Of a stretch of DNA of 15,025 nucleotides, positions 1 through 6,343 are shown piece by piece. The notes beneath the pieces were generated by a model, which was not told the DNA's origin, searched no databases, and was given only the letters and a program-made list of their open reading frames with translations. Positions within the stretch are counted from its first letter, which is position 1. The number at the start of each line of letters is the position of its first letter. Made by a program: the position numbers and the translations under genes. Origin of the DNA: an uncultured Bacteroidales bacterium (lineage in GTDB: Bacteria > Bacteroidota > Bacteroidia > Bacteroidales > UBA932); NCBI GenBank assembly GCA_937900465.1, contig CALCEJ010000159.1:1-15025 (forward strand). The letters run 5' to 3'.

Positions 1-24
1 AGATTGTCGCCCTGGGCCGGTTCC

Positions 25-57
25 CCGACACGCTGGAAGGGATCCGTTCCCTGAACC
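25..57 (+). other. Candidate 33-base insertion carrying TGA inside the LpxB AGSR motif
   Basis: Codons 16-24 read A-G-S and codons from 58 read R-T-G-E-I in the same frame; in LpxB these are contiguous (AGSRxxEI). The intervening 33 bases are in phase but contain TGA (52-54). The stretch resembles an imperfect tandem copy: CCGGTTCCCCGA at 17-28 and CCGTTCCCTGA at 44-54. It may be real gene decay or an assembly artefact near a sequence end. Confidence 0.4.
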
Positions 58-630
58 CGTACCGGAGAGATCAGGTCCATGATGCCCCCGCTTATGGATT
101 TTGCTGACAGGATGCACTCTGACCCCGCATATTCTGACTACATTTTCGTCGTCGCTGCGGCCCCGTCAAGGACCTTGGATGACTATAAGGAGTTCGTTGA
201 GGGCCGGGAAGAATATGTAAAAGTCCTTTTCAACGAGACATATGCCGCGCTTCATCACGCGCAATCCGCCGTCATCAACTCCGGAACGGCATCCCTTGAG
301 GCTGCGCTCATTGGAACGCCCCAGGTTGTAGCTTACAGGATGTCCTCCATCACATATTCCCTTATGAAGGGCCTTATAAAAGTGAAGTTTATCTCTCTGG
401 CTAACCTCATAATCGGCAGGTCCGCATTCAAGGAACTGCTTCAATTCTATGTGCGGGGAGAGAATCTTGCTGATGAGACCCGGCGTATCCTTGAGGATAA
501 GGCATATAGGGAGAAGATGCTTTCAGACTACTGCGAGATACGTTCCCTGCTCGGGGGCAGGGGAGCCTCCGCCGCGGTGGCGAAATCTATGGTGGAGAGT
601 TACCGGGAGATGACCGAAAGATCCGTATAG
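55..630 (+). CDS. lpxB: Lipid-A-disaccharide synthase LpxB, C-terminal part (5' end cut by window and apparently disrupted)
   Basis: LpxB is a peripheral inner-membrane GT19 glycosyltransferase that joins UDP-diacylglucosamine to lipid X, giving the lipid A disaccharide. Visible family motifs are RTGEI right at the start of this open stretch (the end of the LpxB [PA]GSRxxEI motif), then SGTASLEAAL, GTPQVVAYR, KVKFISLANLI and KELLQ, in the expected order. Only the C-terminal half of the GT-B fold is present; the family is normally about 370-390 residues. Frame 1 has a TGA at 52-54, so this reading opens at 55, and the first ATG is at 79. Residues IVAL (3-14, frame 3) and AGS (16-24, frame 1) look like the expected upstream motif, which suggests a broken gene or an edge error rather than a true start at 79. 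The 3' end overlaps the convergent GH25 gene by 31 bases. Family assignment is firm; intactness is doubtful. Confidence 0.85.
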   Translation, partial: TRTGEIRSMMPPLMDFADRMHSDPAYSDYIFVVAAAPSRTLDDYKEFVEGREEYVKVLFNETYAALHHAQSAVINSGTASLEAALIGTPQVVAYRMSSITYSLMKGLIKVKFISLANLIIGRSAFKELLQFYVRGENLADETRRILEDKAYREKMLSDYCEIRSLLGGRGASAAVAKSMVESYREMTERSV

Positions 631-1403
631 CCGTCTATACCCGTAACGATTCCCATATCTGTGAACTGCCACATCTTCCAGCCCTGGAAACGGGGTTTCC
701 GGTCATTGTAACGCGCAATCCACATTGGATAATTTGAGGTAATCTCCCTTGAAAGGATATTGAGGGCGAATTTGTCGGAAGTATAGACAATGGGCCTGAC
801 TCCGTAATAATCTTCGACAATCCCCAGCCATATCAGGGCTTTCTCATTGAGAGCTTTACGGGTACAGCCGGTATGCATTGTCTCTATATCAAGTACGGGT
901 GGCAGGTCGCTGGAGCGGAGACTGACCTGGGAAATGAAGTTATTCGCCTGGACCTCTGGATCCTTCGAGCTCCTGAAAAAGTGATAGGCGGCCCGGACAT
1001 AGCCCCTTTTGCCGGCCTCAACCCAGTATTCGCGGAATTTCCCGTCGATTGAGCTCTCACCTTCGGTCGCCTTGATAATGACGGCGCTTACGGGACGGAT
1101 GGTCACATTGCCTTCAATGCTCCTGACCGTACGTCCGCTGCGGTCAGTTACAATCTTAAGGGAATCCCACTCAATCCTGCCATTATAATGAGAGATATCG
1201 ATAGCGAGGGAGGTTGCTCCTTCCGGAACTCTTGCACCATTGTCAACGGGGACATTCTTTCTTATCCAGGGCGGCAGTACAATCAGGGCGAGGACAAAAA
1301 AGAGAGCTCCAAGCACGTACCACGGGCTCACGACACGTACTTTTTGCTTCTTTTTGCCACGTAACTTTTTTGTTACCGTCTGAATCTTTTTTGTTTTACT
1401 CAC
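600..1403 (-). CDS. Membrane-anchored GH25 lysozyme-like muramidase
   Basis: A probable peptidoglycan N-acetylmuramidase of glycoside hydrolase family 25. The N-terminus (residues 1-24) is very rich in Lys and Arg, and is followed by one hydrophobic segment at about 26-45, so the catalytic domain should sit in the periplasm on a signal anchor. GH25 hallmarks are IDISHYNG (68-75), VIIKATEGE, YHFF, and LPPVLDIE with D162 and E164 as the likely catalytic pair, then a C-terminal YPMWIARY and a WKMWQFTD strand. About 20 extra residues (81-103) separate the first motif from VIIKATEG. The start is GTG: an in-frame TGA lies 15 bases upstream and no ATG is available. It is last in the - strand operon, 14 bases after the rlmI-like stop. 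No Shine-Dalgarno is visible. The role could be cell-wall remodelling or attack on other cells; sequence cannot decide. Confidence 0.88.
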   Translation of the reverse strand: MSKTKKIQTVTKKLRGKKKQKVRVVSPWYVLGALFFVLALIVLPPWIRKNVPVDNGARVPEGATSLAIDISHYNGRIEWDSLKIVTDRSGRTVRSIEGNVTIRPVSAVIIKATEGESSIDGKFREYWVEAGKRGYVRAAYHFFRSSKDPEVQANNFISQVSLRSSDLPPVLDIETMHTGCTRKALNEKALIWLGIVEDYYGVRPIVYTSDKFALNILSREITSNYPMWIARYNDRKPRFQGWKMWQFTDMGIVTGIDGYTDLSVISR

Positions 1404-1417
1404 TATTAATCAAATAG

Positions 1418-2611
1418 TTACTCAACATATAAAAGAAGACCCTTCAAATACTCGCCTTCCGGGTGATAAATGTTGACCGCGTGGTCGCCGGGCTGGTTGA
1501 GACGGTCCAGGATTCTCACTTTCCGCCCGGTTGCGGCAGCAGCGGAAAAGACCGCAAGGGAGAAAGCTTCCTTATCGACAACCTGGGAACAACTGAATGT
1601 AAAGACAAACCCACCTCTGGCGACTTTGGAAATAGCGGCAGTACTTAGTCTCTGGTAAGCGCGGAGCGCGTTACGGAGAGCACCGCGATGCTTTGCAAAT
1701 GCCGGGGGGTCGACAATGATAAGGTCAAACTTTCCTTCGGGAATAACCTTAAGATACTCGATCGCATCATCGCATATACTTGTATGACGGGAAGGATCAG
1801 CACCGGAAAGAGCAACGTTCCTGTCGACCATTTCCATTGCCTTCCTGGAGCTGTCGACTGAGGTCACGCTCTTTGCGCCATTGTCTAATGCATAAATAGA
1901 GAAGCCTCCGGTATAGCAAAAGAGATTCAATACATTATGTCCCGCCGCAATGCGCCCGACTTTTTCGCGGTTCTCCCTCTGGTCAAGGAAGAATCCGGTC
2001 TTCTGTCCTTCCGTCCAGTTTACGAGGAACTTATGCCCGTTCTCCAGCACGACCGTATCGCCGTCCTCAAATCCATCTGCTTTGTAGAGATATCCGTCCT
2101 GAAGGTCAAGACCGGCCTTGTAGGGTGCGGTCCCGGAACTTTTGTCATAGACCGCTTTAAGCGACGGCCCATATACTTCTTTCAGCGCATCTGCTATACG
2201 GTGACGGTCCCGGAACATTCCGGCGGAATGGGCCTGAAGGACGCAGACGCCGTCGTACCAGTCGATAACAAGACCGGGAAGGTTGTCTCCTTCTCCGTGG
2301 ACAAGGCGATAGCAGTTCGTACCGGGATTTCCGTGAAGTCCTACAGAGATACGCATCTCGAGGGCCCGACGAAGCATTTCCGTATAGAAACCATCCGACG
2401 GGGCCTCAGGGCCGAAGCAAAGGATACGGACGGTAATAGACCCGATCTGGTAATGACCGGAGGCTATCATCTCACCGTCGGAAGTCCATACGCCGACGAG
2501 GTCACCTTCCTTGGGGGTGCCTTCAATTTTTGCGACTGAGCCGGAAAAAACCCAGGGGTGGAAACGGCGTATCGACTCCTCGCGTCCACGCCGGAGAATT
2601 ACTTTATCCAT
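1418..2611 (-). CDS. RlmI-type class I SAM-dependent 23S rRNA (cytosine-C5) methyltransferase
   Basis: A 397-residue protein, close to E. coli RlmI (396), which makes m5C1962 in 23S rRNA. An N-terminal PUA-like domain carries RFHPWVFSGSV. The central family signature GQKTGFFLDQR lies at 202-212, SAM motif I VLNLFCYTGGFS at 227-238, motif IV DLIIVDPPAFAK at 296-307, and FTFSCS with the probable catalytic Cys at 337-342. I start at the ATG at 2611: homology begins there (MDKVILRRGRE), and the start overlaps the exonuclease stop by 8 bases (ATGGATAA), typical of translational coupling. An upstream in-frame ATG at 2689 would add 26 low-complexity residues that are only the out-of-frame reading of the exonuclease tail. 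Exact substrate specificity is inferred from the family, so a gene symbol is withheld. Confidence 0.9.
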   Translation of the reverse strand: MDKVILRRGREESIRRFHPWVFSGSVAKIEGTPKEGDLVGVWTSDGEMIASGHYQIGSITVRILCFGPEAPSDGFYTEMLRRALEMRISVGLHGNPGTNCYRLVHGEGDNLPGLVIDWYDGVCVLQAHSAGMFRDRHRIADALKEVYGPSLKAVYDKSSGTAPYKAGLDLQDGYLYKADGFEDGDTVVLENGHKFLVNWTEGQKTGFFLDQRENREKVGRIAAGHNVLNLFCYTGGFSIYALDNGAKSVTSVDSSRKAMEMVDRNVALSGADPSRHTSICDDAIEYLKVIPEGKFDLIIVDPPAFAKHRGALRNALRAYQRLSTAAISKVARGGFVFTFSCSQVVDKEAFSLAVFSAAAATGRKVRILDRLNQPGDHAVNIYHPEGEYLKGLLLYVE

Positions 2612-3260
2612 TGTTGCTTTGTTCCTGTTGCTGCTGCTGGAGCTCCGGATGAAGTTCCTCGAATGAAAGGGGATGCTTTTCGCTGCCAAGGAGCCTCAGG
2701 TACATCTCACGACAAACCCAGGCATCTGTGGCCGCATATTTCTGCTGAGAAACGGAAAGGCTTTCAGCCTCCCAGTTTGAAAGCTGCTGGGCCTTCGAAA
2801 TCTTGATTCCAAGGATGATTGCAGCCATCTTCTTGACACCTTTGTCCCGAATACCGTACTCCCAGCCTATTTTCTGCAGGTCAACGAACGACTGGGGCTG
2901 GAATCCGGCATATTTTTGGAGACCTCTGACATCATCCTGGATAGCGGCCCCGACCTTGGTAATTGACGGGTTTGCAAGGATGGCGGCAAGGCGGCGGGGA
3001 AACTTCCCCATTTTCTTAATCCGGAAAAGGAAAGCCTGATCGCCGGAAGAAAGCTGCAGGAGGGATGTCCCGTATGAGGGCTGGTCCGGGGAGAAAGTAG
3101 GACGGCTCTCCGTATCGAATCCTATCAGTTTCTGTTTCTTCAGGTACGATACCGCCTTCCCGAACTCTTCACCAAGACTCTCGATCACGTGGATCTCTCC
3201 CGGAAACGAGGCGAGAGGGAGAGAGCCTATTTCTTCCGCACTAATCGCTATTTTGAACAT
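2604..3260 (-). CDS. DEDDy 3'-5' exonuclease domain protein (RNase D/WRN-like)
   Basis: A 218-residue single-domain 3'-5' exonuclease of the DnaQ-like superfamily. Metal-binding residues are recognisable: IGFDTE (D49, E51) for Exo I, GAAIQDD with D109 or D110 for Exo II, and YAATDA (Y175, D179) for Exo III, making it a DEDDy enzyme like RNase D and the WRN exonuclease. There is no HRDC domain, so it is shorter than RNase D. The substrate (RNA or DNA 3' ends) is not determinable. The C-terminus ends in a Gln-rich tail (ELQQQQQEQSNNG). It overlaps the upstream lipoprotein gene by 20 bases and the downstream rlmI-like gene by 8, so it is probably translationally coupled. Co-location with an rRNA methyltransferase makes an RNA substrate plausible, but that is inference. 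Confidence 0.85.
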   Translation of the reverse strand: MFKIAISAEEIGSLPLASFPGEIHVIESLGEEFGKAVSYLKKQKLIGFDTESRPTFSPDQPSYGTSLLQLSSGDQAFLFRIKKMGKFPRRLAAILANPSITKVGAAIQDDVRGLQKYAGFQPQSFVDLQKIGWEYGIRDKGVKKMAAIILGIKISKAQQLSNWEAESLSVSQQKYAATDAWVCREMYLRLLGSEKHPLSFEELHPELQQQQQEQSNNG

Positions 3261-4362
3261 AATTCCGGTAGTAGTCTTCCCCTAGTTCCACGTAAAGGAA
3301 ACTGCCCGACGATTCGACGCTTTCGTACGTCTTCATTACGGGGTAGGATATATTGTGCGTGAAAAGATTGTTCTTACGGAGAATATCGTAGCAGGAACGG
3401 GTCAGGGCGCTGATTTCATCTATGAAGACGAACTCCGGCGCAAGGATTCTCGAAAACATAAGGTCATCCTCCAGAATGTTCATACGGATTTTTTCGACTT
3501 CTCCACGGAGAGCATCAAGATCCGCATCATATGAGTCTACAAGAACCGCATCGAGCTTAGCATCAGGACGATGAGCGTGGAAGCGGCGGAGGAAATCCCT
3601 GAAGCCGGCTCCGTCGAATCGGCCGGACGGGGGTGCGATGACAGAGAAAGTAACGTCATCCTCCGGACGCCTTTCCCAAATAGATTCCCACACCTGGAAA
3701 TCCTTCACGACAGGACTGGTCCATACTCCGATATCCGTCTTGCCCATTGAGAACGCCCTGTCAATCATAGCGTTGCAGGGATCTACGATGAGGGGATTGC
3801 CCCCCGCAATACGGATAAGGGTATCAACGTCGAACATGCCGTATTCCGAACAAAGCGAAGAAGACAGCACCAAGACCTTTGAACGGGGCTTGACAAGCTT
3901 TGTCCTGTCGTTAAACTCGCTGTAATAGCAGAGGCTGTCCAAGGCGAAAAGGCTGTTCAGGACAGTTATCTCCCGAAGGGAGTCTGTGATGAACGATTCA
4001 TCTGTGAATACCGTATAAGGTGCATTGTATGTATCTATGAGAAGGTCAACGGTCTCTCCGGCGAAGTCCGGAAGTCCGTCGTGACGGGAAAGACCGTCGA
4101 TATTGTCAACGTCATCGACAGTAAGGAAGCGGTTGCCAAGGATCCGACACTGTTCCCTTGAGCCGATTACGGCGATGGACCCGTATTTGCCTATGCTGCC
4201 GTATGACTTGACAAGGGAAAAGGTGCCGGAAGTATCGGCCGCAATCTGTTTGACGATTTCCGCCGGTTCGCGCCCTATTGTTTCCTGCCTCTTGCAGGAG
4301 AAAGGCAGAAGGAAGCTCAGAAGTGCCGCGGAAAAGATAAATAATCTTTCTCTAGAGTTCAT
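3241..4362 (-). CDS. Uncharacterised lipoprotein, first gene of the - strand operon
   Basis: I do not recognise a characterised family. The 373-residue protein starts with a basic-hydrophobic signal and a lipobox (LLPFSC, Cys23), so it should be a lipid-anchored envelope lipoprotein. Behind this come alternating hydrophobic strands and helices such as YGSIAVIGS, SKVLVLSSS, DIGVWTSP and LDAVLVDSY, spaced like a two-lobed Rossmann-type or periplasmic-binding-like fold. That is a fold guess, not an assignment. The tail is acidic and aromatic (ELGEDYYRNYV). It leads the operon and overlaps the exonuclease start by 20 bases. The start at 4362 gives a perfect lipoprotein signal. A -7-like element ends only a few bases upstream, implying a very short or absent leader. 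The link to the cytoplasmic RNA enzymes downstream is unexplained. Confidence 0.75.
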   Translation of the reverse strand: MNSRERLFIFSAALLSFLLPFSCKRQETIGREPAEIVKQIAADTSGTFSLVKSYGSIGKYGSIAVIGSREQCRILGNRFLTVDDVDNIDGLSRHDGLPDFAGETVDLLIDTYNAPYTVFTDESFITDSLREITVLNSLFALDSLCYYSEFNDRTKLVKPRSKVLVLSSSLCSEYGMFDVDTLIRIAGGNPLIVDPCNAMIDRAFSMGKTDIGVWTSPVVKDFQVWESIWERRPEDDVTFSVIAPPSGRFDGAGFRDFLRRFHAHRPDAKLDAVLVDSYDADLDALRGEVEKIRMNILEDDLMFSRILAPEFVFIDEISALTRSCYDILRKNNLFTHNISYPVMKTYESVESSGSFLYVELGEDYYRNYVQNSD

Positions 4363-4366
4363 GTCG

Positions 4367-4374
4367 CAAATTTA
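4367..4374 (-). promoter_or_regulatory. Candidate Bacteroidota -7 element (TAAATTTG) for the lipoprotein operon
   Basis: Read on the - strand this is TAAATTTG, an exact fit to TAnnTTTG, four bases before the ATG of the lipoprotein gene. No convincing TTTG -33 element is found 19-21 bases upstream. If used, transcription would begin almost at the start codon (leaderless or nearly so). Confidence 0.4.
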
Positions 4375-4387
4375 GCAAAAACCATCG

Positions 4388-4416
4388 AATATTGTAATAT
4401 TTAGGAAAAGTTCCTA
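4388..4416. promoter_or_regulatory. Two abutting inverted repeats over the promoter: candidate operator
   Basis: AATATT-GT-AATATT (4388-4401) is immediately followed by TAGGAA-AAG-TTCCTA (4402-4416). Both arms are perfect (6-2-6 and 6-3-6). They cover the -33 element, fill the spacer, and touch the -7 element of the + strand promoter. The geometry suits binding of a dimeric regulator, though AT-rich DNA makes the first repeat less specific. Confidence 0.4.
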
Positions 4417-4422
4417 TTTTTG
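4391..4422 (+). promoter_or_regulatory. Candidate promoter of the C1 peptidase-pssA operon
   Basis: TATTTTTG at 4415-4422 matches the Bacteroides -7 consensus TAnnTTTG. ATTG at 4391-4394, 20 bases upstream, is one mismatch from the TTTG -33 element. Transcription would start near 4429, which argues for translation from the ATG at 4455 rather than the one at 4428. Confidence 0.55.
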
Positions 4423-4454
4423 TGTGAATGGACGAAGACAAACATCTACACAAT

Positions 4455-5660
4455 ATGAGAACTAACAGAATTATCGCCGCCGCAGCTCTCGCGCTTTGCT
4501 GCGTATCGCTTGCCGCACAGCCCGGAGCTGATGCCCCGAAGACTGAGGATTTTACTTTCACCACAGTCAAGGAGAATCCCATTACGTCCGTCAAGAACCA
4601 GTATCGTAGCGGCACCTGCTGGTGCTTCTCCGCCCTTTCCTTCCTTGAGTCGGAGATTATCAAGGACAAGAAAATAACTGACGAATCCCTCTATCCGGAT
4701 CTGTCAGAGATGTTCGTTGTCCGCTATGCATATCACGACAGGGCAGTAAAGTATGTCCGCCTGAACGGTCATCTTAATTTCGCTGCAGGAAGCGGCTTCG
4801 GTGACGTCCTTGAGGTTATCCGCAACTACGGTATAGCATCCCAGGATGCTTATTCCGGTATGAACTACGGAACGGACCTCCCCGTCCAGGGCGAACTTGA
4901 TGCCGTCCTCCGCGGATATGTCCAGGCCGTTGTCAAGAACCCCAACCGCCAGCTCACTCCCGTATGGCTCAAAGGCTTCGACGGTATCCTTGACGCATAT
5001 CTGGGCGAAGTCCCCGAGACTTTCACCGCAGAGGGAAAGACTGTTTCCCCTGAGCAATACAGGGATGCCCTTGGAATCAATCCCGATGACTATGTGAACA
5101 TCTCCTCCTACACCCATCATCCTTTCTGGACCCAATTCGTAATCGAGGTTGAAGACAACTGGCGCTGGAGTCCCTGCTGGAACCTCCCTTTGGATGACTT
5201 CATGAGGGTTATTGACAACGCTGTCGAAAACGGTTATACGGTACTCTGGGGCGGTGATGTATCCGAGGTCGGATTCACACGCGACGGTCTTGCTATCCTT
5301 GTTGACACTACCGTAAAGGCGACCTCCGGATCTGACGAGGAGCGCTGGGTGGGCAAGGCTGAAGATGACGCCCCCGCACCCAAGAAGGAGTGGAAGGAAC
5401 TCGAAGTCACCCAGGAGTCCCGTCAGGATATGTTTGACCGCAAGCTCTCCACCGACGACCACGGCATGCACCTTTACGGTACCGCCAAGGACCAGAACGG
5501 CACCAAGTATTACCTTATCAAGAATTCCTGGGGCGAATCCGGAAAGTATGAAGGAATCTGGTATATGTCTGAGAACTTCGTAAAAGCCAAGACCCTTAAC
5601 TTCGTCGTCAACAAGAAGGCTCTTCCCAAGGACATAGCAAAGAAGATCGGCGTTAAATAA
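4455..5660 (+). CDS. Secreted C1B cysteine peptidase (bleomycin hydrolase / aminopeptidase C-like)
   Basis: A papain-superfamily C1 peptidase closest in style to bleomycin hydrolase/aminopeptidase C. Counting from the ATG at 4455, residues 1-21 form a signal peptide (MRTNRIIAAAALALCCVSLA), so it is exported, unlike the cytosolic PepC enzymes. Catalytic elements: Gln49 in SVKNQYRSGTCW, nucleophile Cys55, His336 in DDHGMHLYG and Asn357 in YYLIKNSWG. The 401-residue length fits, with a long insert between Cys and His halves as in C1B enzymes. The ATG at 4428 would put nine charged residues before the signal and lies at the predicted transcription start, so 4455 is preferred. The stop overlaps the pssA start (TAATG). 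The likely job is peptide trimming in the periplasm; the specific substrate is unknown. Confidence 0.88.
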   Translation: MRTNRIIAAAALALCCVSLAAQPGADAPKTEDFTFTTVKENPITSVKNQYRSGTCWCFSALSFLESEIIKDKKITDESLYPDLSEMFVVRYAYHDRAVKYVRLNGHLNFAAGSGFGDVLEVIRNYGIASQDAYSGMNYGTDLPVQGELDAVLRGYVQAVVKNPNRQLTPVWLKGFDGILDAYLGEVPETFTAEGKTVSPEQYRDALGINPDDYVNISSYTHHPFWTQFVIEVEDNWRWSPCWNLPLDDFMRVIDNAVENGYTVLWGGDVSEVGFTRDGLAILVDTTVKATSGSDEERWVGKAEDDAPAPKKEWKELEVTQESRQDMFDRKLSTDDHGMHLYGTAKDQNGTKYYLIKNSWGESGKYEGIWYMSENFVKAKTLNFVVNKKALPKDIAKKIGVK

Positions 5661-6343
5661 TGGCGTCACTGACTTCGCACATACCTAATACAATCACCTC
5701 CTTGAACCTCGTCTCGGGGGTTCTGGGGGTGATTTTTTCTTTAAGGGGAAATCTCCAGGCCGGTTTTGTATGTATGCTTGCCGCCGGCGTTTTCGATTTT
5801 TGCGACGGACTCGCCGCAAGACTCCTGAAGGCCTATTCAGACATTGGCAAGGAACTGGATTCGCTATGCGACCTGGTAAGCTTCGGGGTACTTCCCTCGC
5901 TTATGCTGCTCCAGGCCTCAAAGATTTCCGGCGGAGAGGGGATTGTTCCATATTTTGCAATTATCCTCGCCGTATGCTCCGCCCTGAGACTTGCAAAATT
6001 CAATATTGACCCCCGTCAAAGTACAGATTTCATAGGGATGCCCACTCCTTCAGGGGCCATCCTTGCCGCTTCAGCGGCCTGCTTTCTGGAGTATCCCGCT
6101 TGGGTATTCCCGGTCCTTGCGCTCCTCCTCGGACTACTCGAGGTATCCGAGATACCTTTCTTTGGAATGAAAATCGCGAAAGGGCATAAACTCCTCGATT
6201 CAAAAAGAATAGTTTTCCTCGCGGCCGCAGCCGCAGGAATCGTAGTCACCATTATCCTGAAGGCCCATTTCTCACTGGCCTTCCTTATTATTTTCGGATC
6301 TTATATCCTGATTAACCTCTTCTCCTTAGTACTGAAAAGATGA
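5660..6343 (+). CDS. pssA: CDP-diacylglycerol--serine O-phosphatidyltransferase
   Basis: This integral membrane enzyme makes phosphatidylserine from CDP-diacylglycerol and serine, the first step to phosphatidylethanolamine. The CDP-alcohol phosphotransferase signature DGxxARx8GxxxDxxxD is complete, running from DGLAAR through G and KELD to SLCD at about residues 49-70. The N-terminal IPNTITSLNLVSG before the first membrane segment is typical of PssA. The remaining 150 residues hold about five or six further hydrophobic segments, ending IILINLFSLVL-like near the C-terminus. The length of 227 suits the Bacteroidota type II PssA. It is translationally coupled to the upstream peptidase through a one-base overlap (TAATG), and its 3' end overlaps the convergent nucleoside kinase gene by 18 bases. 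The Psd partner is not in the window. Confidence 0.92.
   Translation: MASLTSHIPNTITSLNLVSGVLGVIFSLRGNLQAGFVCMLAAGVFDFCDGLAARLLKAYSDIGKELDSLCDLVSFGVLPSLMLLQASKISGGEGIVPYFAIILAVCSALRLAKFNIDPRQSTDFIGMPTPSGAILAASAACFLEYPAWVFPVLALLLGLLEVSEIPFFGMKIAKGHKLLDSKRIVFLAAAAAGIVVTIILKAHFSLAFLIIFGSYILINLFSLVLKR

Noticed and set aside
1937..2539. A 200-codon open frame on the + strand opposite the rRNA methyltransferase
   Set aside because: Shadow of a clearly conserved gene; no signal or family motif.
2612..2689. Longer methyltransferase N-terminus from an ATG at 2689
   Set aside because: The extra 26 residues are Ser/Asn-rich, the out-of-frame reading of the exonuclease tail; homology starts at the ATG at 2611.
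3181..3195. CACGTG core in GATCACGTGGATC as a parS site
   Set aside because: Only the six-base core matches; the flanking arms do not fit TGTTnCACGTGnAACA.
3284..3299. AGTTCCACGTAAAGGA as a parS site
   Set aside because: Nine contiguous matches on one arm but the second arm fails (about 11 of 16 overall), and it lies in the coding end of the lipoprotein gene.
4704..5669. A 321-codon open frame on the - strand opposite the C1 peptidase
   Set aside because: It lies wholly antisense to a gene with intact catalytic motifs, has no recognisable motifs, and arises from codon bias of the real gene.
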